In this document: in pieces, positions 12,929 to 26,600 of the stretch
How the letters are laid out: every line of letters starts with the position of its first letter
Position numbering within the stretch: position 1 is the stretch's first letter
Assembly: GCA_027627225.1 (NCBI GenBank)
Contig: CM051036.1
Location: 40,248,926-40,312,925, forward strand
Direction: 5' to 3'
DNA length: 64,000 bases
Source of the DNA: Congeria kusceri
Taxonomy: Eukaryota > Mollusca > Bivalvia > Myida > Dreissenidae
The notes under the pieces: generated by a model
The model's database searches: none
Told to the model about the DNA's origin: nothing
The model's input: the letters and a program-made list of their open reading frames with translations, nothing else
Translations under genes and position numbers: made by a program

Positions 12929-14539
12929 ATGAATTTCATATTTTTAATTTTTATTGTGGGTTGTCAGCGAATGATATTTGCAGAAGTAAGTACAGTTGCG
13001 TCAGCATAGAATAAAGTTTGACTGTTTTGCAAATTGCGTTCATTATGACATTAAAATAAGATGTACCGGTGCATTCTACGAAACACTTTTTTTTTTAAAA
13101 ATATTTTATACATTAATAATGAGTAATATTTTGAAGCTTGATTAATGACATGTTTGGCCAATAAACTTAAATAATATATTTGCTAGCCGTGGTTTTAACA
13201 CTTTCTTTTTAAAGACCGTTTTAAGGGAGTATAATTGGCTGGTTAAAACGTGTATTTCTTCCGACTTATTATCATGGGTAAATATTGTGTCCGCTTGAAA
13301 CAAATGTATCCTTGTGGATGCATGTGTTTGTCTCTTTTGAGATTAGGGAACACCGCTGTTTTAGAAATTGGCAGTAAACAATCAGTGACTGTTTTATTCG
13401 TTTACAAATCGAAAGGTAATAATTCTGCAACATTAAAACTGTCTTTCAGTATACAAAATAAAACAAAAATGATTTCATATCTTTATTGCAAATAAAATCG
13501 ACCCAGTATGTTTGTATTGCAACTTACTTCATCCAACCATTGAGGTATTTTTAATTCATATACTAAATCGTAATCTCACATTTATATGACTTTAAAGGCC
13601 ACAACTATAACAATGCCTGCGGACTTGACTACAGCTCCGACGACCCGAGGCGGTCTTCTACCAGTTCTGCATCCCACGGGGGCCCAACCTAACTCAGCTT
13701 CCCTTGTGACAATCAACGGGCAGTTAGTGCGCATTATCGACAACTGTACTGTACATGACTTTAGTACATGTCCTACAGGCTATTGCTGTACCAAGACTGT
13801 AAGATTTTCAGAAGTTATATTTGTTAACATTCTGTGAACATATTTATTGCCAATGTGCGGCCATTTCCTTGACAAGTGCGCATATAATTATGTTTGCATT
13901 ACTTTTGACCAAACCAGAACTTATGTGCGCTTATTCAAAAAATGTAGCAAATGATAGTCCTATCTGGTCTGACTCGGCTTACGTTGGGAAAAAAGCCAAA
14001 CTGAGGTCAAATATGTGTTGTAACAATATTTGATTTTTTAAATTTATTTCATCAGTGAGATAAGAAAGACTACGGCAATTAGGGCACTTGGCACGTCCTT
14101 CCGTTTAGATAACATTTCCACCTTTTCATTTCGCCTATCTTTTATCAATTTATCATACTCTCCATTAACTTTTGTCTACAGGGTTTACAAGAACCGATGT
14201 TAAAGATAAAACATTCTGTTTTGCGTCAAAATTACGGTTCACGCATTCTAAAATAAAAAAGTATAGTTCGTAATGACAGAAACTTTGAGCAAATGACACA
14301 TCTTTTCCCAGTATTTTTTTTGCTTACTGTTCTGATAGCTTGTGCTAATGAGACATGTCTATCCACTGTTACAGTTCCTGCAGTACCCTGTGGGCTACAG
14401 CGGCGCCACACCCACGTATCAGCTGGAGTGTAAACCCCTCAGAAGTACCGGGGAGTTTTGCTACTTTAACACACCGGAGAACTACTGTCCGTGCGCCACG
14501 AGGTGTCACACGAACGGTTTCTATGGAACATGTGTTTAA
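12929..14539 (+). CDS. Secreted ten-cysteine protein, prokineticin/colipase-fold-like
   Basis: Exons 12929-12985, 13598-13798 and 14375-14539 join in phase 0 to give 140 residues. Residues 1-18 (MNFIFLIFIVGCQRMIFA) form a signal peptide, followed by a Thr/Pro-rich linker. The C-terminal half has ten cysteines spaced C-x7-C-x4-CC-(long)-C-x9-C-x8-C-x-C-x3-C-x8-C, ending in a CPC then a C near the stop. This matches the five-disulfide layout of prokineticin, astakine, colipase and dickkopf domains. It lacks the AVIT N-terminus of true prokineticins, so receptor activation cannot be assumed; astakine-like cytokine or unrelated secreted effector are alternatives. Exon 3 has two acceptors nine bases apart (14375 or 14384), which would add or drop FLQ. 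Confidence 0.8.
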
Positions 14540-14712
14540 CAACATGACTTAAGTAACATTTGCATGTCATCATATTTCATCATTGTGTGGATATCATATG
14601 TTGTGTTTTTGTTGTAATTGAACATTTGTTTATCACACTGAAAATATACATTGGAATAATTGTGTACGCATTTAAATGTTAGTTGCAATGTATAATGTAC
14701 ATGTGTATATGA

Positions 14713-14718
14713 AATAAA
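14713..14718 (+). terminator. Polyadenylation signal of the cysteine-rich gene
   Basis: AATAAA about 175 bases after the stop codon at 14539. Confidence 0.55.
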
Positions 14719-15015
14719 AGCCTGATTAATCCGTTGTTCAATATATTTTTAGGTATAATATAAGGTATATAGACTATAATGCACGTAAGCCGCCAAACCA
14801 AACCCATATATCAGCGTGTTATATTTGTATGTAACAGTAACATGAAAAACCAATTCTATGCTGTATAAGAAAACTCAAATTACAAGAAGAGAATACTATG
14901 ACAGTTTATTAATAAATAATACAACAAATGTGTTTTCAAAATGTTTGTTAAATGTGTCTTTTGCACATATAATGTATTATTTAACATTCCGTCAGTTTAA
15001 CTATCGCTATAAAAG

Positions 15016-15168
15016 TTCAAATGTCAAATGGTCACTAGGGGTCACTAGGGGTCACCCTTGTGATAAGGAATCCTCGTACTAGACTATGTATATATACTTT
15101 ATGTAAGATTAGCAACACCTAAATGTCAAAAGGTAATTAAGGATCACCCTCTTGATAAGGAATTGTCG
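15016..15168. repeat. Direct duplication over the 3' end of the coiled-coil gene
   Basis: AATGTCAAA-GGT...ATCACCCT-TTGATAAGGAAT occurs at about 15018-15070 and again at about 15121-15163, roughly 100 bp apart and diverged. The right copy overlaps the last codons and stop of the coiled-coil protein; the left copy is 3' untranslated or intergenic. The left copy also has an internal doublet of GGTCACTAGG. Confidence 0.6.
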
Positions 15169-17916
15169 GCGGTAGCGGCGGGATTGTGGTACCCCGACGG
15201 CCGGCGGAGGCACCACCACGTGAAATAAGCCTCGTCTTCTGCCTTTCGTTTTCTGTACTAGATTTGACCCTCTTTTTTGACCTAAATACCAGTAAGTCAC
15301 CTTTGGCTTTGTTCAGTTCCTTTTGCAATTCTTTTATCTTTACAGTGTGTTCCTCTTCGGCTTTTAATCGTCTGTCTTCAAAGAACTTTGCCTTCTTTTC
15401 AGCGATTTTTGTTATTTTTTGTTTTTCTTTCACTTTCTCCTTTAGTGACTCATTTTCATTTTCTAAAGCGGCAATTCGTTCATTTTTTTCTTCTACATCC
15501 TTAACTCGCTTGAGGCGATCCTTTTCAAACTCGCGTTTTATTTGCTCTCTTTCTTTTACATTCTCGATTTTGAGTGCTTCAACGCTAGCTTTCAATGATG
15601 CGTTTTCTTCCTTCAGTTCTTGCACTTCTTTCCGAAGAGTCGATAACTCTTCAATGGCTTCATCTTTCACTCTCAACCCAACTTGATTTGCAAGTGCTTC
15701 GTGTTCGGCTTTTAGTTGCTCCACTAACAGATCAGCCATGTCCTTGGTGAATGTTCTGCAATATTAGCACAAAATATACAGGTCACTGAGTTGTATCCGC
15801 TTTTGTATTATTTTCAATGAACAATGATTATTAATTATGTGTTACAATTCTATGTACGAATTATAACATCCCACTTTGTGAGGAAATTAGCACCTACAAC
15901 ATTTAATATTATAGGGGATTATTTTTGTACATTGCAATGTATGTGTATTTAGTGTAGCGTCTTAAGGGTAGCCACATGTACATGTATATATGTTTTATTT
16001 ACTTAAATTACAGTTATAACTACTCACCCTAGACCCTTCGAAAGGAGATCCATTATCAGTGTCTGTGTCAGGCCTACAACATAGTATATGAACGCTTAAA
16101 GAATCATTTATATTCACGCCAGTTTTCATTAATTGAGTAATAATGAAGACAATATTCAATTACTATAGAAACCAGTTGAGGTTATCATCGAATTAAAAAT
16201 ACACAATATTAAATATGCAGAACAATAACAAAACTTGTGAACTAACTTTATTGTCCTTCAAAGACATTGATATTACACGGATCCTGACTAGCCAAGTCGC
16301 TAGGCCTTGGAGATGGAGTGTTTAACATCTATTTCATCAATATATTTCAGCAAGATTGAATGACAAATTAAGTTAAATGTTTTTAACCTTAATATGAAGC
16401 AGGTAGGGGTTAACTACTTGGAATTACTCTGATTATTGAGGCCATTGTCAAACCATTAAATGAACTTTTCCAAACCCTGTACATTTTCTGAACTTTAACT
16501 ACATTAATACTGATATCAGAGAGAAACGGACTTACCATTGTCGATATGTCTCGGAGAGGGCCTTACTCCATTTGGGGAACGAACCCTGACTGACGGCTGT
16601 TCTGACTGTGCACTTCGCTGTGTAACATTTTCCATTTCAGACCTATCCCCTCCCACAGGCACAGGTCTGACTCTTGGGTCAAAGGACTGGCGGACAGAAG
16701 GATTTTCGTACCCAAGCCCGATGATCAGTTCACGGTGATTTGTCCTTGCCGTTTGATCTGGTTTCGGTTGTGCGATTTGAACAGTCTTTGTGGTTGGGGT
16801 ATTGTTAGTTTTGTGGGCTGTTTGCTTCGGGTTGCAATGAACTTGTTTCCTGTCACGAGGACGGACTGTCTCTCGGCCTGTTTTCGCCCTTCCGTGTTCA
16901 TTTGCTGACCTTAAATCAGGTCCTAACTAATAGGGTACTGCATTCTTCATTATATTGTTATACGATATATTTCATACTAAGTAATAATTGAAAAATATTA
17001 AGTATTATTCCAAAAGAACAAGGATATAAACACAGTAGAGCAATGCAATTTGGAAGTTAACCATAATAAATTATGCAATTTAATATTGTGTTATCGAATA
17101 CATGTCATAAAATGTTACTAATAAAACTGATCACAGAACTGTGATAATAAATGTCATGTGTAAACATGACAAATAAATAAGTACTCACGACTCTTTCGTT
17201 AAAACGCTAGCCATAGTATCTTCTTTATCAACCCGTTCCTTTTCCCTATCTTCCCCTTCTTCAATGGCTTTGGATAACTGAGAATATGGTGGGGGTGGAT
17301 GTGTAAACTCAGTTTCCAGACTGATATTTGCGTCTTCCGATATTTGTTCCCTTCTCTTTCCTCTAGATTGTTGAGCATAGAGACTAAATTCATTTGCAAT
17401 TAAAGCAAACTCATCAGTCTTATGCTGTGATGAAACATACGTCGCGACACTTCCACTTGTTTTATCAGTATCTTTTGTGCTTTCGCGATGAGTATGCAAA
17501 CTTGCTAAGCTGTGTTCGAGATCAGATTGATTATCTTCTTTTTCTTGGTAACTTTGATCATTGATGTACATCGGATCAGTTGTTGCTAGTATTTCATCAC
17601 GAATCTCGCCATCTGCAACATTCGTGACACTGATATCATCTGGGATGTTAAGCTCTTTTTCTATGTTCTCAATAACTTTATCTCCTTTTTGTTCCTTGTC
17701 GTTATGTGTTTCTTCGTCTAAGTTTACAGATAAGCCGTTTTCAATCGACAACTTATTGAGTGTGTTTTCTCCTGAATCTGACAAATGTCTGGACGGTGAT
17801 TTAACACAGGATGATGCCACACCGGACACAAATGACCCGATCGGAACCGGGTATTCAAGCGCTTCCCAAGATATCGGCTTGGTACTAAAATCCTGGGACC
17901 TTCCTGTTATTGACAT
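15137..17916 (-). CDS. Unrecognised coiled-coil protein with PPxY motif, 588 aa
   Basis: Four coding exons close in phase: 17189-17916, 16536-16909, 16028-16073 and 15137-15755. The ATG at 17916 sits two bases after a TTGCAG acceptor, so a non-coding 5' exon is expected; a candidate donor (AAG|GTAACG) lies at 18112. Residues about 1-240 are acidic and low complexity, with a THPPPPYSQL segment near 205-213 that is a WW-domain ligand (PPxY). Residues about 240-370 are basic and Arg/Pro/Gln-rich. From about 385 to 545 there is a continuous Glu/Lys/Leu heptad coiled coil, then a basic tail ending QEGDP. I do not recognise the family. The small 46-base exon is the least certain junction but is the only option found that keeps the frame. 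Confidence 0.7.
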
Positions 17917-18112
17917 GTCTGCAATTATATAAACACAAACATAAAAAATCAGCCTATATATAATGTAGTAATCGATAAGACGAAGTTCACTAAGTTAGCA
18001 AAGACGGTCACAATATCAAACAAATGAGTATTCCAAAGTATTAAAAACAAAAAATATAGATCACAGTTTACTATAAATACCACATAAATAAATGCAATGT
18101 TTTCACGTTACC

Positions 18113-19638
18113 TTAACTTCCACGGTCTTCTTCATATCACTTTCATACTTGTTTGCTGGATACACTCCATTGAAAGAATGACAACGGAGATACGAAACCG
18201 CCTTTAATAAACACTGTAGACAGTCATATCGATTAGACATATACCCGCCTTTATAGCGCGCAAACTTTTAAAACAATGAAACAGTTCGAGCGCATCCACA
18301 CTTTGCGAACACTTGTTTGTTTCTATTGTTATAATGTTATTGCGATATCTTTCAATTAACAACAAACACGTTTTATTTGCATGGTTTACTAACGTTGGTG
18401 ACTTTTCCATCCCACAGATCTATTAAACACATTTAATACTACTTATTTTTCATGTTCATTGCATTTATTTCAAGTTATTTGCTTAGCTAGTTGCAAGTCA
18501 TTAATATACTTGTATTGTACTAACAGAGTTGTTCGAAAAAGATATTATCGGGTGTTTGAAAACACACTTCGCATACCTCCGTTTCCTTTCAGATCAGCAT
18601 TCAATTTATTCAGAAAACGCAATGCCAGAATATGAATAATGAAAAAAAGAGAGAATTAATACTAGTTTAATACGTTTGTGATCAATGTTTACAAATGCTA
18701 TCAATTTTTAATAAAATATAATACTTTATGAAAACATTAATACATAATACATTAGTTAACAACGTTTTTCGGATATATATACTATTATATATAGAGAGAT
18801 TGAGAAATTTATACAATGAAAAGTACAAACTCGTTACATGGGATTATAAATAATATTAAAAATATAGCCAACGCGTTTTGACAAAGCTCATCAGGGCATA
18901 ATACAATATATCATAACGTCAAAATGTCATAGAGATAACGTCATTTCAATTATGACGTCATTACGTCAACAATCGTTATATAAAATTTAATTGTGGTTTA
19001 AATATATGAATAAAATATTGCTCTTTCGCTTACCTAGCTGAAACACTGTCCGAAAATAATTTATAAAAAGGAAAAATTTGAAATTTCGGTTCAGATGTAG
19101 AACACTCATCCAGGTGTTTACTTGACTTCATTGTCGAATCTATAATTAATATATGAATAAATATATTTACATATATAAAGAAAACAAGCCCAAACTATTT
19201 TATTAGTTTTAGTAAACCATTACACTGTAACAAATTATATATACGTACATTATAAATTAAAAAAAACACACACATTTAGAAATTGAACAATAATAATTTG
19301 AAAAGATTTATATATCACAGATGAAATACACTACTCGTATAAACAAGAAATATATTCAAAAAAGATATTTGGCGTCTATGGTAACTTTGAAAATAAGGAC
19401 TCTAAGGAATATCTATTTAACTCGCTACATACATATTCAAAACTGATATATGTGTAACTGATACATTTTCACTTATAATTTACTATCTATTTACTTACCT
19501 ATCGCATGTAAGACTATATCAGTACGACACACACTACCCTCATACTATATCATACTAAACCCTTTAAAAACATATCGTTTTCATAATATTTATTATATTA
19601 TTCTATGTTGTTTTTGAAACATTCAACATAAATATATG

Positions 19639-19675
<37 letters not shown>

Positions 19676-20668
19676 TAAATAACGATTATTAAAAAAAAAT
19701 CAGGGTAAAGAGAGCAGCACAAATAAACAATTAATGCGTTGATTGCAGCCATGGATGCAACGAGTACGGTAATCGGTTCATATACGGCAAGCTACTAGTG
19801 CATTTCTTTCCAAAGCATGCACATACAATTAAATGTTTAAGAGGTTTTTGTTTGGATAGATAAATTGTTAATTTGAAAATATTATGTCGACAACGATAAT
19901 TTTGTCCAGTTTCTTGCCTATTCATTGGTATAGTTTATAGCACAGAAAGATGGACCTTACACTGTCGGAGAATAAATCGTTAACGATCGTAGAATCGATT
20001 TCCCATAGAAATTAACGCCGTTAATGCGGTGGGGGTCACAGGTTCCTGTTACAACCTTTACAAGAAAAGCAATGATGCCTCGAGTATCATATAGGGGGCC
20101 GTTAAAAGCGGAAAATAAAATAAAAAACGGGTATGATGGAGTTAATAAAACAGTGAACTCATATTATCATGGGAAACAAACAAGTATGAAATTTAAGATA
20201 CATTCAGTCATTATTAATATCTGTATTGTGAATAAACAGATCATACCGTAATTATGCTCAGTTCTAGAGTGTATGTCGAAGAGATGTTTATAACTTAATT
20301 TTAAGCGCTCATGTACACAATTTTGTAATTTTTATCCAAAACATGATTAAACAATTATTGGCAGACATTAAACCATTATTGCAACTTTGCATTCCCTCAA
20401 TTCTCCCGCACAAGAAAATCTGTCCAATTTAATTATGGTATTCAATTTAACCGCTGCATAGTTAACTTATGGCGCCAAAGTTTTAACCTTTCATTGTTGC
20501 ACATTTCAAATGTGATCTTAGACAGCTACGCCTAAAAACTACATCGCAACAATATTTAAGGAAAACGTTCTCGCTATAAGTTTCTCATAAACAGTTATAC
20601 ATATGTGAATTAATACACATATGTTACACATATGTTTCGGAATTCCAACTGCTATAATACTGAAAAGT
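18113..20668. other. Intergenic region, no gene recognised
   Basis: Very AT-rich, with no exon-like frame or family motif on either strand. It holds a poly-T tract at 19647-19673, which could be the A-tail of a minus-strand retroposed insertion, though no retrotransposon body was recognised to its right. Confidence 0.5.
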
Positions 20669-23600
20669 TTACAAAGTATTTGACGGCACACGTCTCGCAG
20701 GTTTAAGAGGTAAATGAGGTGAGTTTTTGTAGATAAATATCCCAGTCACAATGAAGATAACAACCGGGTACAAAACCGCTATTGTTGCTCCTACTGCAGA
20801 CTGTGTTATTTCCGTTGTTCTTTCCGTTGTTCTTTCCGTTGTTCTTTCCGTTGTTCTTTCCGTTGTTCTTTCCGTTGTTCTTTCCGTTGTTCTTTCCGTT
20901 GTTCTTTCCGTTGTTCTTTCCGTTTGTGTTGGGGCAGTGCGTCGATTTGTGTTCGTACCATAAATTGTGATTGATGAAACATTGGCATTGAGCAGATTCC
21001 CATCTGAAATATCAATAATACGTATGTATGCTTCGATTAAATAATGGTGATATTGTGCATATACGATCACACATATATGCTCTGTTAATTGGAAATAAGA
21101 TCAGAAAAAAAGTAAAGACCGAAAATGAAATGCGCTACAAATAGCATAAAACAATCACACACATTGGTTGGATTATCGCGCATTACCTGCAACGCCCATT
21201 GTGACCGTCCATAGGCCTCCTGCGTTTTCACCCCAGAAATTAACTGATCTCATCAGGACATTCGAAATGTTGTCGTCTGAGCTCATTTGACCTTCTTGTA
21301 CCAGTATGGACCTAGTCCCATTAGGGGAGGTCACATACACACTGGTCAGTTCGGGATTTGACGTCTGACAAGTGATCAAGACATGAACTTGTTCAACCGT
21401 TGATACACAGGCGGATGTGTCAACGCACGTATTGTCAAACACGAACGAACATATGGCATTACTGCAACTAAACAAAGTATACTAGTTAACTTGAAGAAAC
21501 GTACACTTTTTAATGTTGACAAATAAAGTTTAGTAATGTTACTTTTTTTCAACAGATATATAAACAAATATTCTTTTCTATGGTAAATCTTAAAGCAAAT
21601 TAAGCGAGGCAGCAACTCGTCCCCTTTAATAAAATATACCTTTTGTGGTGTTGATATATTTCTGCAACAGATGATAATGGCTCAACAGTCTTCCATGATT
21701 TGGCTAGAGATATAGCCGTCACAGCGTTAATTAAGCCAAATCCTAACGAGTTATGAACTGAAATATATTTCCACATATAAAAATCAATCTTCATTTATTG
21801 TGAATAATGTGTTCTCTGTGCATACACAGGTTACACCGTGGATGCAGTTTGCCACAATACGAACACTCACAAATTTATAAATATACGTATCTTAAGAAGA
21901 ATGTTATACTGGGATACAAAGTGTAAAGCTAATAAAAGATACAGTATCATAGGATTGGTCTAGGATTTCTTACAATATTTCCCTGCTGCGTTTCGTTGAA
22001 AGTGGGGCGATTCGGAAACCAGCTGCTCGTGTTGGGAAGATTGTACAATGATGTGCATTATATCTCTTGAAGTTAGGTTGGAACTGGAAATTCAAAGATA
22101 TCTTCAACAGGAATATTCTATATATTTGGGTTTAACAATGTATTTTATAGGCTAATACGTATGGAACGCCGGGACTGTCTAATTTTGTCATCGGTTGTGT
22201 TGTTATGTTGGCAGTATATGTTATTATGTCAAACTCCAATGTTGTCTTGTCATTCATTATATCGGTTCATTTTGTCTACTCATAATGTGAGTTTGTCTAT
22301 CGCATGTGTTATTATGTTATGTACACGTGATATTTTGTCAATGCATGTGGTTAACTTGTATGCAATGTGACTTGTTATGTCAAATTGTTGTGTTGTTATG
22401 TCAAAATGTTGTGTTGTTATGTCAAATTGTTGTGTTGTTATGTCAAATTGTTGTTTTGTTATGTCAAATTGTTGTGTTGTTATGTCAAATTGATGTGTTG
22501 TTATGTCAAATTGTTGTATTGTTATGTCAAATTGTTGTGTTGTTATGTCAAATTGTTGTGTTGTTATGACAAATTGTTGTGTTGTTATGTCAAATTGTTG
22601 TGTTGTTATGTCAAATTGTTGTGTTGTAATGTTAAAATGTTGTTTGATCTTGTCAAGAGAGCAAGTTAACATGTTAGTGCAGGGCGTGTTTTTGTCAGTG
22701 AAGTGCGTCATTATGTCATGCTTAAAAGATGTAATTGTATGCTGTTGATTTGTTCACACTATGTCTTATTATGTCCAAATGCTGTGATATTAATTCAAGA
22801 TTAGTCATATTTTCAAATAATAAAATAAACTTGTCAGAAGTATATACTGTTATATATTGCACCCAAGATGTTTTGTCAATGCTTGGTGTTGAGTTTTCCA
22901 GATAGTGACTCATTTTTTCCAACCACTATGTTAATATGTTAAGAACATGTTTGTCTTGTCGAAAAGTAGTTTGTTTTGGTCAACATATAAAATTATTATG
23001 TCATTTGTACGAGTTGTTTTGTCAATGAATGGTGTTAATTTGTCCAGACAGCGTTTCATTTTGTCCAAATACAAATATGTTGCATACATTTCGCGTGATT
23101 TTGTTAGTAAAGAATGCTATCATGTTAAGCCCACACTCTGTTTCGTCAATTATAAGTTTTATTTTGTTGTCACAATGTCTTATCATGTCTAAAGTAAAAT
23201 CATTTTGTTCAAGCGGTATGTTGTTTTGTTTCAATGACATGTTGTTGTTGTTGAGCAAACTATAGCATACACTCGCTACAATTGCGGAAAGCACCGCACA
23301 TTGACACAATACCGACACGATTAGACATAAAGGCATGCGTGAATGACATTAAAGTCGATAAGTTAATTTGAGTTCTAGACATAATGACACGTCTTTTTGA
23401 CATAATAACTTATTCTTTTGAAAAGTTCACCTGATCATAGCGCATGATAACACAATGTTTTAGCACAATGACACGTCTTGTTGACATATTAACATTATTC
23501 TTTTGACAAGTTTACCTGATCATAGCACATGATGAAACAATATTTTAACATAATGTCAGGTCTTTATGACACATTAACATATTTCTTTTTCAAGTTCACC

Positions 23601-26600
23601 TGATCATGATGAAATAATATTTTAAAAATAACATAATGACCCATCTTTTGGACATAATAAGACAATCGTGAACAAGCCAACACCAATCATGACGACATAA
23701 GACCGTCATGGCGTTCCATAATATGGTATGAAATATAGTTTTGTATATTAAAATATAAAAAACCTAAACTCACCCGCATTTTTCCAAAGCAAAATCAAAT
23801 AAACGGACAGATTTATTGCACGATGCTATACCACAATCAAAGCGCTGAAAGCATTGCAGTTGTTCGCTATTGCATAACAGTGGGCACACCATAGACAGTC
23901 TGGGCATTCAGATAGGGATGATATAAATCACCTTAAATACAGTGGTTGTAAATGTTTAATCGAAAACGTTAATTTACGTATTTACTATAACATTTGTTGA
24001 ATTTTATAAATATTACTTGATCATTGCTAAGCGATATATTCTATTCAAAAAGGCAAGTTTAAATACAATATTGCCTCGTAAACATGTCAATCAAATTTTG
24101 AAATAAATATATCGTTATTATGTAATTATTGTTTTCACAATTATGCCGCTTTGAATTGTGTCAATTCAATATGTTTAGCTAAGGAATTTAGGTCCATTGT
24201 AAATCGTACGCAACAAATTAAAACGTAATCCGGTGTAGAAACTAGATAAGGTCACTTTCAGCAGCTTAAAACTCTGTACGAGTACACTATATTTAAAGCC
24301 TTTAAAAAATCAATTCAAAATGAAAGAAAAATGTGGGGCAAGAAACCTAATGAGACAAATTATTTGTCCGATTTTCAATTGCATGCTCTTTCTTTGGGCT
24401 ACAAACATATATTAATTTAATGACATTCCTATTTGACATTCCGACATTAAATATTCATTACTAACACACATAATCTGAATGTACATGTATAATTATAGTG
24501 GAAAACGACAATTAAGACTTTCATAACCGGACACTCTCTGAGGAAGACATATGATTACGCTGTCGAAGATCAAAACCTGTGGAGTTCAACAAAACTCAAT
24601 ATTAACCTTAAAAACAAACAAGATAATAAAATATTAAAAAATAGTAAACAATATATGAAAGACTGTGCTACAAGCTTTTCAACCGTATTAGCAAGTGTTT
24701 TAAGTTCTTTGAAGGGAGTTACTATAAAAATATTGTGTTGTTTTTTTGGAAATGCCTTAACATGTATTCCCTTTCAATTAAGTAAGCATCCGGAGTAGCA
24801 AAAGTGCTAAAAAATATGCTATCCACTAGGCTATTGACGCTACGACTTTCCACTTTTAAAATTCTCATATGATTAGTGTATCCGACTTCAATCGTGATAC
24901 ATCGACTATATCCGGAATGCTCCGTAAAAATCGACCGCTACTGCGTTTTAATCGCTACACTGGTCTTTATTGTTATAATGATGGCCACGTAAATAATAAA
25001 ATGAGTTATAACTAAACAAATTCATTACTCAACAGATAATCTCTACATAAGTCGGCGATAACGAGATGAATAGGTAAGGGTTATATTTTGTCTATTCGGC
25101 TCGCCTCTTTACCCAAAACTCTCATTCATTAATGTATAAGGGCGTTGCATAACGAACTATTTTATTGTTCTTCCGCGAGTACAATCATATTTGATCCTAC
25201 ATTGAAAGTTGTTGACTTAAGTTTTCCCAACATGTCATGTTCTAATTAAATTCATTATCGTAATGATTGCCATTTAACACATTAAACGATATTCAAAACG
25301 GCACTTCTAACTTGCGCGTAGTTGACTGGCCTAAAGCTGTTAGGATCATAGTTCTTAGACTATTCAATTTTGGAATTGCGGTATCTTTAGTTGTTCTGCG
25401 AACATCTAAAAAGTAAGCTGCTGAGAAATACACTCACTTTGTCTGTAGCACAAGAGCCAGTATAGCAGAAACAAAAGCGGTAGAAGCTGATGTTCCGCCG
25501 AATTTTGTCGTACATATAAGATTCTTGATACCGGTCGTTGTGGTCTGGAAAGTATTTCCAAGAAAAGAAACAATGTACTGTAAGCCTGTAATACAATACA
25601 TTTGTTTTAACAAAAATACGATACATAATTATGTACATGAAAACATACACAATTACAATACAGTTACAATGTACTGTAATATGTACATGTATATCTTAGA
25701 TACTTTATAATCCTGCGTGAAGCAAAACTTCATAGATAAACACTTTTAAAAGATACAAATATGTAGACATTTTATTTGTATATGAATCCTGTTTTTGAAC
25801 GTACTATTCCCTCAGCCGCCAGTGTGAAACCGTGAGCCAGTGCTGATGTCAGCACAGCAGCGTTGTTGGAAACAGACGCCGTGACGCTTCCATTAGGGCC
25901 AACACCACTGACGACGATCGTGTTAATATTATTTTCAAGACCACTACCGATTTTCGAAGAAGGATATACAAACAAGGTGCCTTTGCCTCGCCTTCCCTGG
26001 AATAAATAGTGCATACATTGATATTCATGCATTAATACGCTGGCTTACATGGACCTTGAGCATTTGAGTCATTATATTATTTTTCGTTCATGACTATGTC
26101 ATGCTCTCACAAGTTTCAACACATGACAACACCTTTTTTTATAACATTTTGTTCATTTTCAATGATTGAAGAATAAACAATACTATGAATATCACAAACC
26201 TTTGTGGAAATATCAATTGTACTTGCTGCTCAATAAACTTGATTGTTTAAGCTCATGAAAGTTGGCGCTGCTCTGTTTATCATTAAAATCTCTGATAAAA
26301 CTGAACAGCTGGCATAATGTACCTATTTTCCCCTGAAATATCATTTCCAGACCTTAATGAACAAAACTGTCATCGTTTCTAAGTATTTTGCAGGTTAATA
26401 ACATAACGCTAGTTGTAATCAAATGTTATCATCATTACATTACTTTAAAGTTTATTACAAGAACATACAGATTTCGTGCCCGTTTCCAACGCAGCGTCGG
26501 TGCCAATACTGTTCTTGTAAAATGTCCTGGGGTAACCATATGCATTCACGTAAATGGAGATTTGGTCCTTTTTATGTGCTAATCCACGAGCAATGTTGTC

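Noticed and set aside
15186..15686. Plus-strand 166-residue frame opposite the coiled coil
   Set aside because: Ser/Phe-rich mirror of a Glu/Lys-rich coiled-coil exon; the minus-strand reading closes a multi-exon gene.
20751..20970. Val/Leu- and Phe/Pro-rich plus-strand frames over the RTTE repeat
   Set aside because: Antisense readings of a coding 12-bp repeat; the minus strand is the last exon of gene A in phase.
22280..22748. Open frames on both strands over the 21-bp minisatellite
   Set aside because: The unit length is a multiple of three, so frames stay open by chance; the peptides are low complexity and the region is inside an intron of gene A.
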